Origin: Sphingomonas sp. PL-96
Lineage (GTDB): Bacteria; Pseudomonadota; Alphaproteobacteria; Sphingomonadales; Sphingomonadaceae
Length of the DNA stretch: 64,000 nt
NCBI RefSeq assembly: GCF_020707215.1
Contig: NZ_JAJFET010000001.1
Location: 1-64,000 of the forward strand
Direction of reading: 5' to 3'
This document shows positions 44,965-56,575 of this stretch, in pieces. Both the position numbers and the translations under genes were made by a program. Positions within the stretch are counted from its first letter, which is position 1. Every line of letters begins with the position of its first letter. The notes below the pieces were generated by a model. It did not search any database, was not told where the DNA came from, and saw only the letters and a program-made list of their open reading frames with translations.

Positions 44965-46506
44965 CTACAGGCACGCCTCCAGCATCGCCTGGTCGAAGCC
45001 GTACTGCTTGGCCTTGTCGAGCGTATAGGGGCGCAGGCCCATCGAGCGGTACTCGCCGATGATCTTGCCGTCGGCGGACTCGTCCAGATACTCGAACTTG
45101 AACAGTTCCTGGGTGACGATCACCGGCCCTTCCATGCCGATCACCTCGGTGATGTTGGTGACGCGGCGCGAGCCGTCGCGCAGGCGCTTCACCTGGACGA
45201 TCAGGTCGACCGAGTCGGCGATCTGGCGGCTGATCGCTTCCTTCGGCACCTTGATGTCCGACATCATCACCATGTTCTCCATACGCGCCAGGCATTCGCG
45301 GGGCGAGTTGGAGTGGAGCGTCGCCATCGAGCCGTCATGGCCCGTGTTCATGGCGGCGAGCAGATCGAAACACTCGGAGCCGCGGATTTCGCCCAGGATG
45401 ATGCGATCCGGGCGCATACGCAGCGCGTTCTTGACGAGGTCGCGGATGGTGATCTCGCCCTGGCCCTCCAGGTTCGGCGGACGGGTTTCGAGCGGCAGCC
45501 AGTGCGGCTGCTGCAGGCGAAGCTCGGCCGCGTCCTCGATCGTCAGCACGCGCTCGCCCGGGTCGATCATCTTCGACAAGGCATTGAGCATCGTCGTCTT
45601 GCCCGAGCCGGTGCCGCCCGAGATGACGATGTTGAACCGGCTGGCGCCCGCGATCTTGAGCGCGGTCGCCATCTTCGGGCTCATCGAGCCGAAGCCCGCC
45701 ATCATGTCGAGCGTGATCGGCTTGGCCGAGAACTTGCGGATCGAGATCGCGGTGCCGCGCAGCGACAGCGGCGGCACGATCACGTTGACGCGGCTGCCGT
45801 CCTTCAGGCGGGCGTCGGCGAGCGGCGTGGTCTGGTCGACGCGACGGCCGACCGAGTTGCAGATGCGCTGCGCGATCTGGAACAGATGCTCCTCGTCGCG
45901 GAACTGGATGTTGGCGAGCTCCAGCTTGCCCTTGCGCTCGACAAAGGTCTGGTCGGGTCCGTTGACCATGATGTCGCTGATCGCTGCGTCGGCCAGCAGC
46001 TCCTCGAGCGGACCCAGGCCCAGCAGCTCGTCGACCAGCACCTTTTCCAGCGCGAACTGCTCGCGCCGGTTCAGGGTCAGCTTCAGTTCGGCCAGCACCT
46101 CGCCGATGATCGGGCGGAATTCCTCGGCCAGCTCATCCTTGCTGAGGGTCGCGGCCGCTTCCGGGTCGACGCGCTCCAGCAGGCGCGGGAGCACCTGCTC
46201 CTTGATGCGGTGGATCGAGCTTTCGAACCCCTCGACCCGGCTGTTGCCGGCCTCGCCCGACGCGGCCTGACGCTCGGCAAGCCGCTGCATGGCATCGGCA
46301 TGAACCGCGGGCATGTCGATCGGGGGAGCGGCGAGCGGCGCCGTATCGCTGCGGGGGAGGGGGATGTCGGCGATCGGCGGGAACTGGCCCGAACCGTCGG
46401 TGTCGACCGGGCGGGCGATCGTGCTTCCCTGCATCGGGCGAGCGACCCCGAACTGGGGGCGCCCGGCGGGACCGCCGAGATGATTGCGTCGTCCGAATGC
46501 ACTCAC
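44965..46506 (-). CDS. cpaF: CpaF/TadA-type pilus assembly ATPase
   Basis: 513 aa secretion ATPase that powers Tad/Flp pilus assembly. Pro-rich N-terminal tail (about 20-75), then the helical N-domain (about 100-230) and the ATPase core: Walker A SGGTGSGKTTML (296-307), Walker B RIILGEIRG (368-376) with Glu, the His-box ATLHSN (395-400) and LRMRPDR. Start ATG 46506. It stands alone here: no cpaE, tadB or tadC is adjacent, and the TadG/TadE genes are 24 kb away. Upstream lies the atp operon end. Confidence 0.93.
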   Translation of the reverse strand: MSAFGRRNHLGGPAGRPQFGVARPMQGSTIARPVDTDGSGQFPPIADIPLPRSDTAPLAAPPIDMPAVHADAMQRLAERQAASGEAGNSRVEGFESSIHRIKEQVLPRLLERVDPEAAATLSKDELAEEFRPIIGEVLAELKLTLNRREQFALEKVLVDELLGLGPLEELLADAAISDIMVNGPDQTFVERKGKLELANIQFRDEEHLFQIAQRICNSVGRRVDQTTPLADARLKDGSRVNVIVPPLSLRGTAISIRKFSAKPITLDMMAGFGSMSPKMATALKIAGASRFNIVISGGTGSGKTTMLNALSKMIDPGERVLTIEDAAELRLQQPHWLPLETRPPNLEGQGEITIRDLVKNALRMRPDRIILGEIRGSECFDLLAAMNTGHDGSMATLHSNSPRECLARMENMVMMSDIKVPKEAISRQIADSVDLIVQVKRLRDGSRRVTNITEVIGMEGPVIVTQELFKFEYLDESADGKIIGEYRSMGLRPYTLDKAKQYGFDQAMLEACL

Positions 46507-46601
46507 TTGCTACGTCCTCAACGCCCGAAAACTCTGGGCAGCACGGGGGTAACGCACAAGCTTTGACAATTGCCTAACCGCGACACGCGCGCCTGAAACG
46601 A

Positions 46602-46649
46602 CACCGGCCCGCCCCGCCGCCGGGAACACCGGGGCAAGGCGGGCCGGTG
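46602..46649 (-). terminator. Terminator of the atpHAGDC operon
   Basis: CACCGGCCCGCC (46602-46613) pairs perfectly over 12 bases with GGCGGGCCGGTG (46638-46649), with more GC pairing possible inside the loop. It lies just past the atpC stop in the direction of transcription. No strong T-tract follows. Confidence 0.6.
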
Positions 46650-46674
46650 ATGGACCCGACGGGCTCGGCGGCGA

Positions 46675-46926
46675 TCAGCCGGCGCGTTCGGCCAGCACGG
46701 TCAGGCCGCGGTCGTTGACCTCGGCAAAGCCGCCGTGAATCGCCAGCGTCTCCGGCTCGCCACCGGCGGTGCGGAAAATCTGGAGCGCACCCTCGCGGAT
46801 CGTCGACATGAAGGGGGCATGCCCCTCCAGCACGCCGAAGTCGCCTTCGGTGCCGGGCACCACCACCATGTGGACCTCCTCCGAGCGGACGAGCTTTTCG
46901 GGGGTGACGAGTTCGAAGTGCAGCAT
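46675..46926 (-). CDS. atpC: ATP synthase epsilon subunit (short form)
   Basis: 83 aa. Only the N-terminal beta-barrel domain is encoded ([31 protein letters not shown]); the C-terminal helical hairpin that inhibits ATP hydrolysis in E. coli is absent. In alphaproteobacteria the separate zeta protein is thought to take over that role. Last gene of the operon, after a hairpin-containing 54-base gap from atpD. Confidence 0.95.
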   Translation of the reverse strand: MLHFELVTPEKLVRSEEVHMVVVPGTEGDFGVLEGHAPFMSTIREGALQIFRTAGGEPETLAIHGGFAEVNDRGLTVLAERAG

Positions 46927-46940
46927 CTTTTCATCCTCTG

Positions 46941-46966
46941 CCCGTCCCCTGCGAGCAGGGGACGGG
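46941..46966. other. Intercistronic hairpin between atpD and atpC
   Basis: CCCGTCCCCTGC (46941-46952) and GCAGGGGACGGG (46955-46966) are perfect 12-base arms with a two-base spacer. It could tune the relative level of atpC by attenuation or mRNA processing; this is inference. Confidence 0.65.
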
Positions 46967-46980
46967 TGGGTTGGTCTTCT

Positions 46981-49358
<2,378 letters not shown>

Positions 49359-49380
49359 TTAGTTCGTCACTTCCCCAAAC

Positions 49381-49471
49381 CGTCATGCTGAACTTGTTTC
49401 AGCATCCATCTCTCCAATCGCATCGCCGCCGCTTGGGGCACGATGGACCCTGAAACAAGTTCAGGGTGACG
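49381..49471. repeat. Inverted repeat, family C, copy 2, within the atp operon
   Basis: CGTCATGCTGAACTTGTTTC plus AGCATCC at the left; GGACCCTGAAACAAGTTCAG plus GGTGACG at the right, reverse complements apart from three to four bases. About 27-base arms with a 37-base centre. It would form a large hairpin between atpA and atpG in the mRNA. Confidence 0.88.
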
Positions 49472-49496
49472 GGCGTGTTTGTTGTGCCGTCAGCCC

Positions 49497-51605
<2,109 letters not shown>

Positions 51606-51832
51606 CTATCCCAACTTGTCCAAGAAGGCGCTTATGCCATGGGGAACAGGGCAGTGCCGGATAAACGCCCCCCTGAATGGCTGGCGCGCGGTTAGCAAAG
51701 GGGGGCTCAGGATGCAAGTCGCGCGCCCGTTTCCACGGCGACAATGCCCAAAGAAACGGCAGCGGTGGACCGATCCGGCCCCGCCTGACAAGAAAAGCCT
51801 GTGGGGCGATCCCTAGCCGAAGGAAATGACAG

Positions 51833-52507
51833 ATGAATGGCAGCATGATCCGGATGACGATGGCGGACGGGGCCGAGATCGGGGTCTATCACGCCGTGCC
51901 GCAGGGCGAGCGGCGCGGCGGGCTGGTGCTGGTGCAGGAGATCTTCGGCATCACCGACCATATCCGCGACCTGTGCGACGGCTTTGCCGCGGACGGCTAT
52001 GAGGTGCTGGCACCCGCGCTGTTCGACCGGGAAGCGCCCGGTTTCGAGGCAGCCTATGGCGGGGAGGGGCTGCAGCGCGGCATCGAGCTGTCGCGCGACA
52101 TCCACCCGATCGAGACTTCGGTCGCCGATGTGCAGGCGTGCGTCGACGCGCTCCGCCCCAAGGGGCCGGTGTTCGCGGTCGGCTATTGCTATGGCGGCTC
52201 GGTCGTCTGGCTGGCGGCAGCGCAGGTCGAGGGACTGGCGGCGGTGTCGAGCTACTACGGCCGCCTCGTGCCCGAATCGGGGGAAGTACCCAAGGTGCCG
52301 ACGATCGCCCACTTCGGCCGCCACGACCACGGCATCCCGATCGAGGGCGTCGAGGCGCTGGCCGCCGCCGAGCCGGCGAACGCGACCGTCTACATCTATG
52401 ACGCCGGCCACGGCTTCAACTCCGACCGGCGCGACGATTATTCCCCCGAGGCGGCCAAGCTCGCCCGCGACCGCACGCTGGAGCTGTTCCGCGTCAACGG
52501 CGGTTGA
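51833..52507 (+). CDS. Dienelactone hydrolase family protein
   Basis: 224 aa alpha/beta hydrolase. GYCYGG gives nucleophile Cys119; Asp165 (FGRHDHGIP) and His193 (AGHGFNSD) complete the Cys-Asp-His triad of dienelactone hydrolases. The N-terminal VLVQEIFGITDHIRD is typical. True dienelactone hydrolases act in chlorocatechol degradation, but most homologs act on other esters or lactones and no such pathway is nearby. It is divergent from the atp operon. Confidence 0.92.
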   Translation: MNGSMIRMTMADGAEIGVYHAVPQGERRGGLVLVQEIFGITDHIRDLCDGFAADGYEVLAPALFDREAPGFEAAYGGEGLQRGIELSRDIHPIETSVADVQACVDALRPKGPVFAVGYCYGGSVVWLAAAQVEGLAAVSSYYGRLVPESGEVPKVPTIAHFGRHDHGIPIEGVEALAAAEPANATVYIYDAGHGFNSDRRDDYSPEAAKLARDRTLELFRVNGG

Positions 52508-52527
52508 ATCAGACGACTTCAGGTAGA

Positions 52528-52640
52528 ACCTTTCGTGCTGAGTAGGGGCTGAGCTTGTCGAAGCCCCGTATCGAAGCACGGGTGGCGGCCCTTCGATACG
52601 CCGTTTCGACTTCGCTCAACGGCTACTCAGGACAAACGGG
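52528..52640. repeat. Intergenic inverted repeat, family B, copy 3 (full element)
   Basis: Left arm CTTTCGTGCTGAGTAGGGGC, TGAGCTTGTCGAAGCCCCGT and ATCGAAGCACGGG; right arm CCCTTCGATACGCCGTTTCG, CTCAACGGCTACTCAGGACA and AACGGG. The two arms are imperfect reverse complements of each other. Fills the gap between the hydrolase and the acetyltransferase. Confidence 0.85.
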
Positions 52641-52661
52641 TACACACAACGTCATCACGCG

Positions 52662-53180
52662 CTAATCAGCGGCGGACCCGTCCAGTTGCAGCGTCATGCA
52701 GCAGCTGAACGGGTCCTCGCGATAGTCGGCGAAGGGCGCGCAGCGGACGAAGCCGTGCCGTTCGTAGAGCCGGCGCGCGGGCGCGAAGCCCTCGGGCGTT
52801 CCCGTCTCCAGGCTCACGCGCGTGTAGCCGCGCTCCCGCGCAACGCGAAGAAGGTGGGCGAGCATCGCGGCGCCCACACCGCGGTTGCGGGCGTCGTCGA
52901 CGGTGCGCATCGACTTGATCTCGCCATGGCTGGCGTCGAGTTCGCGCAGCGCGCCGACGCCGAGCAGCTGCCCGTCCGCGTCGCGCGCGGAGAAGAAGGT
53001 CAGGTCCGGGCGCCGCAGCCCCTCCAGCGGGAGGGCGTGGACGGATTCCGGCGGGGACTGCGCGTGCATCCCGGCGAGATGCGCCGCGAGCAGCGCCTGG
53101 ACGTCCGGGCGGTCCAGTTCGCGCGCGTGGAAGCGGATCTGCCCCTCAGCGCTGGGCACGGCCTGGCCTGGCGACGGCAT
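52662..53180 (-). CDS. GNAT-family N-acetyltransferase
   Basis: 172 aa from ATG 53180 (GTG 53159 gives 165 aa). GNAT fold with MRTVDDARNRGVGAAMLAHL (acetyl-CoA loop RNRGVG) and the late YERHGFVRCAPFADYREDPF. It resembles YbgC/PA-type small acetyltransferases (ElaA/yhhY region), substrate unknown. Its 5' end overlaps the 3' end of the esterase gene by 35 bases, so the protease-esterase-acetyltransferase genes probably form one transcript. Confidence 0.87.
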   Translation of the reverse strand: MPSPGQAVPSAEGQIRFHARELDRPDVQALLAAHLAGMHAQSPPESVHALPLEGLRRPDLTFFSARDADGQLLGVGALRELDASHGEIKSMRTVDDARNRGVGAAMLAHLLRVARERGYTRVSLETGTPEGFAPARRLYERHGFVRCAPFADYREDPFSCCMTLQLDGSAAD

Positions 53181-54717
53181 ACATCTCGCGCGCGATCTGC
53201 TTGGTGAGCGCGGCGCGGTCGCCGTCCGCCTCATAGAGATTGCCGTGGTCCTTGCCGGGCACGAAGCGGAAGGTGGATTTCGCGCCCAGCCCGTCGAGCA
53301 CCGCCTTCAGTCGGTGCGCGGGGCCGTCGAGATAGAAGGTGTCGGCGGTGCCCACCGTCAGGTGGATCTTGCCGTCCAGGTCCGGCTTCAGCGTCTGCCA
53401 GTCGCGCGCGACGATGTGCGCGACGTCATAATGGTCGCGCCAATAGGCGACGACCTGCTTGTCGATCGCGCCGGTCGCGCGGTCGAACACCGGCAGCGGC
53501 CGCCCGTCCGCGCCCTTGGGCGAGAACACCCATTCGAAGCTCGCGAACTGGCCGCCATAGGCGCCGAGCACCTGCTCCAGCCGCCCGAACTGGCGCAGCG
53601 TGGCGATGACCTTGCCGTCCTTGCGCACCAGCGGATGGTCCTTGCCATCGGCACCCGCATAGAAATTGACGTCGTCGTAAAGGTTCACGTTGGTGAAGTC
53701 GTGGAAGTCGGCCGGGTCCGGCGCGGTCGGCCAGCTGCCGCCGAACGTCTTGGGGTATGCGACCTGCAGCCACAGTGTCGACCAGCCGCCGGAGCTGTGG
53801 CCGGTCAGGAAGCGGCCGCTGGGGCGCGCATCCATCCAGTAGCGTTGTTCGAGCGCGGGAATCACCTCTTCGACCAGCGCCTGGCCGACGGGGCCGTTGT
53901 TCACCGAGTCGGCGAACTCGTGGGTGCCGGTGGCGATGTGGTGGTCGAGATAGACCCAGATCATCGGCGGGGCGTCGCCCTTGGCCATCATCGCCGTCAT
54001 GCTCGCAGCGCTCATTCGCGCAGAGCCAAGCGTGCTGCCGAAGCCGCCGTCCGAATAGACGGTGGGGTAGGTCGTCTTGCCCTCGGCATAGCCGGGGGGC
54101 AGCGCGACCCAGCCGTTGATGCTGGTCGGCCGGCCCCAGAAGCGGGTGAGGAGGGGGCTGTGCACCTCGACCGGCTCGACCCTGGCGAGCGCCGCCTCCA
54201 GCGGCTTGCGGCGTTCGGCCGGCAGCCGCGCGAGCGCTGCGGTGTCGTCGGCTGCGGGCTCAACATGGTCGAGCAGCAGCGTCGGCACCGGGCCGGGCAG
54301 CGTCACCGTCACCACCCGGGACAAGAGGTCGCCGGCGTCGCGGCCGCCGTAGTTGTAGCTATGGTCGCGATCGAGCAGCGCCTGCACGCGATAAGTGCCC
54401 GGCGGCAGGCTGGCGAAGGCGGCAGGATAGGCGTCGGTGCTGGTATCCACCAGCGCCGGGGTGCCGGGGCGAAGATCGCTCACCTCGCGCGCCGCGACAT
54501 AGGTGGCGTTGGGAGAGAAGGGGGAGACGTCGATCGCCTCCTCGGGCTTGGCGCCCGGCTCCGCCGCCGTGGCGAACACCAGCAGCCGGCCGGCGTTGGT
54601 GGTGCCGAGCGAGGGTGCGGCGGCGACGGGGATCGCGAGCGGCGGCGCGTCCTGTGCGGACAGCGCGGTGCCGGACAGCAGCAGGGCGGCGGTGGCGGTC
54701 AGCGTCAGGCGCAGCAT
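53146..54717 (-). CDS. Exported esterase/enterochelin-esterase-like protein
   Basis: 523 aa. Signal peptide 1-21 (ends SAQ). An N-terminal beta-rich region (about 25-190) precedes an alpha/beta hydrolase domain of the esterase D/Fes type: nucleophile Ser308 in GHSSGGW, Asp in GTADTFYLD (about 456) and His in GKDHGNLY (about 493). The NGWVALPPGY start of the domain fits. It would cut ester substrates in the periplasm; the natural substrate is unknown. The ATG overlaps the protease stop as TGATG. Confidence 0.88.
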   Translation of the reverse strand: MLRLTLTATAALLLSGTALSAQDAPPLAIPVAAAPSLGTTNAGRLLVFATAAEPGAKPEEAIDVSPFSPNATYVAAREVSDLRPGTPALVDTSTDAYPAAFASLPPGTYRVQALLDRDHSYNYGGRDAGDLLSRVVTVTLPGPVPTLLLDHVEPAADDTAALARLPAERRKPLEAALARVEPVEVHSPLLTRFWGRPTSINGWVALPPGYAEGKTTYPTVYSDGGFGSTLGSARMSAASMTAMMAKGDAPPMIWVYLDHHIATGTHEFADSVNNGPVGQALVEEVIPALEQRYWMDARPSGRFLTGHSSGGWSTLWLQVAYPKTFGGSWPTAPDPADFHDFTNVNLYDDVNFYAGADGKDHPLVRKDGKVIATLRQFGRLEQVLGAYGGQFASFEWVFSPKGADGRPLPVFDRATGAIDKQVVAYWRDHYDVAHIVARDWQTLKPDLDGKIHLTVGTADTFYLDGPAHRLKAVLDGLGAKSTFRFVPGKDHGNLYEADGDRAALTKQIAREMYAVARPGRAQR

Positions 54718-56234
54718 CAGTTCGTCCCTCGGGCAACATGGCAGCTATAGACCAGCCGTTCGTTCGGCAGCGGCGGCAGCGACGTGCGGATCGCCGCCTG
54801 TTGCGTGGCAAGGTTGGCGCGTCCCGCGCTTTCGCCGGCACATTGCTTCAGGTCGACGCCCTCGCGCAGCCGCCGCGCCTCCGCCATGCGCTCGGCGCTC
54901 AGCAGGTAGCGCGTGTTGATGTAGGTGCCGGTCGCCGGCTCATAGCGCAGCACCGACACGGTCTGCTCCTCGTCCGGCACCAGGATGCGTTCCCAGCCCT
55001 GGTTCGGCGCCTCGGCATATTGGGTGCGGCCGTTCATGCAGCCGTTCGCCTGCCAGTCCATCGCGACCTCGGGCGTGGCGGAAACGGTCACCCGGCTGCG
55101 CTCGGGCACCAGCGTGCACAGCAGCTTGCCGGTGAGGCCGTTGGCGGCACTGGTGGTCCTGGGCGGTTCCGGCACCGAATCCGGGTCGAACGAGGGGCGC
55201 GCCACGAACAGTCCGATCGCGCCCAGCAGCAGCACGCCGCCGCCGGCACCGGCCCAGATCGCCTCGCGCCGCTTGCCGCGCGTCGCCATCATCCCGGCGC
55301 CCCCGGCTGCCAGGCCGGCCAGCACCAGCAGCACCGCCGCGCCCGCCATGAAGTTCTCGCGCGCTGCTTCGTTGCGTTCGCGCGCACTCTCGATCGCGGT
55401 CGCGCGGGCGGCGGCGGCGCGTTCGGACGCGACTCGCGCACGGGCGGCATCCTGCTGCGCGGCATCCGCTGCGGCGGCGCGGTCCTGCGCCAGCAGCGCC
55501 TCCATGCTGATGCAATTGTTGCCGACGATCGTCGCTTGCTGCCCGGCTTCGCGCAGGAAGCCCGACAATTCGCTGCCGGCGATCGCGAAGCCGAAGCTCG
55601 CATCGCCATCGTCCCCGCGGGTGAGTGCGGAATTGACGCCCAGCACGCGGCCGCAGCGGTCGAGCAGCGGTCCGCCCGAATTGCCGCGCGCGATGCTGGC
55701 GGTGTGGAGCAGCACGCCAGTGGTGCCGAGCCGGCGCAGGCCCGAGAACACGCCCTCCGAGCGTACCGGCGACTGCGGCAGGATATAGTCGGAGGCAGAT
55801 TGCGCAGTCGCCAGGTCGACGTTGCCAGGATAGCCGAGCGCGACCGTCGCCTCGCCCTCGCCGACCGGGCCATTGTACAGCGCGAGCGCGGGCAGTTTCA
55901 GCCCCTCGACCTCGATCAGCGCCAGGTCGCGTTCCGGATCGAGCGCGATCAGCCGGCCCTGGTAGGACTTGTCGCCTTCCGATGGCACGACGCCGATCAC
56001 GACATTGCCTTCGTATCGCCCGGCAAGTTCGACCACATGCGCGTTTGTGACGATGCGGTTGGGTCCGACCGCAAAGCCGCTGCCATGGCCGAAGCCGACG
56101 ACTTCATCGTCGACCACGGCGATGGTGACGACCCGCACGACGCCGCGGCCGGCGGCGGAAATATCATCGGCCTGCGCGGGGACTGCCCACGCGACCAGAA
56201 ACCCCAGCATCAACAGCAGTCGCGCCACGCCCAT
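54717..56234 (-). CDS. Trypsin-like serine protease with coiled coil and membrane anchor
   Basis: 505 aa from ATG 56234. Signal or anchor 1-22, then an S1C (HtrA-like) domain with triad His66 (VTNAHVV), Asp103 (ERDLALIEV) and Ser186 (RGNSGGPLL). After residue about 240 comes an Ala/Arg-rich coiled coil (about 243-290), then two hydrophobic helices (about 291-312 and 322-342), then a C-terminal Cys-containing domain of about 150 residues with no PDZ. So the topology puts the protease and the last domain on either side of, or both at, the membrane. No PDZ domain is unusual for HtrA relatives. TTG 56267 would add 11 residues. Confidence 0.88.
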   Translation of the reverse strand: MGVARLLLMLGFLVAWAVPAQADDISAAGRGVVRVVTIAVVDDEVVGFGHGSGFAVGPNRIVTNAHVVELAGRYEGNVVIGVVPSEGDKSYQGRLIALDPERDLALIEVEGLKLPALALYNGPVGEGEATVALGYPGNVDLATAQSASDYILPQSPVRSEGVFSGLRRLGTTGVLLHTASIARGNSGGPLLDRCGRVLGVNSALTRGDDGDASFGFAIAGSELSGFLREAGQQATIVGNNCISMEALLAQDRAAAADAAQQDAARARVASERAAAARATAIESARERNEAARENFMAGAAVLLVLAGLAAGGAGMMATRGKRREAIWAGAGGGVLLLGAIGLFVARPSFDPDSVPEPPRTTSAANGLTGKLLCTLVPERSRVTVSATPEVAMDWQANGCMNGRTQYAEAPNQGWERILVPDEEQTVSVLRYEPATGTYINTRYLLSAERMAEARRLREGVDLKQCAGESAGRANLATQQAAIRTSLPPLPNERLVYSCHVARGTN

Positions 56235-56310
56235 GCCCCCAGAAAACGTGGCGCCTGTTTCGATCAAAGTGCTGCGGGGTTCAAGCGGGGTGGTGCTTAG
56301 CCGGCCCGAT

Positions 56311-56562
56311 CGTCATCCTGACGGAAGCCAGGATCCACTGCCGCAACGTCTTGCGGGGACGCGACTGGGTGCCTGTGTAAGCGCACCTTGGTGGAACCCT
56401 TGTCGTGCTCCTGCGGAGGCAGGAGCCCAGGGCGTCATACGCTGCAAGCCGTTGTTCTGCTTGGCCCTGGATCCCTGCCTGCGCAGGGATACGAGGGTTT
56501 TGGGAGCGCGTCGGCCTCCTCGCGCGGAGCGGCAATGGGTCCCGACTTCCGTCAGGATGACG
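56311..56562. repeat. Family E inverted repeat enclosing a family A element (copy 8)
   Basis: Outer arms CGTCATCCTGACGGAAG (56311-56327) and its perfect reverse complement (56546-56562), extended by GGATCCACTGCCGC and GCGGCAATGGGTCC. Inside, at 56404-56493, is a full family A copy: CGTGCTCCTGCGGAGGCAGG, AGCCCAGGGCGTC, GTTGTTCTGCTTGGCCCTGG and the ATCCCTGCCTGCGCAGGGAT hairpin. It fills the 341-base gap between the serine protease and priA; no gene seen. Confidence 0.88.
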
Positions 56563-56575
56563 CTGGGAGCGGCCG

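Noticed and set aside
51606..51816. Short frames upstream of atpH on both strands
   Set aside because: Composition is not protein-like, there is no ribosome-binding site I trust, and this is the likely promoter region of the atp operon.
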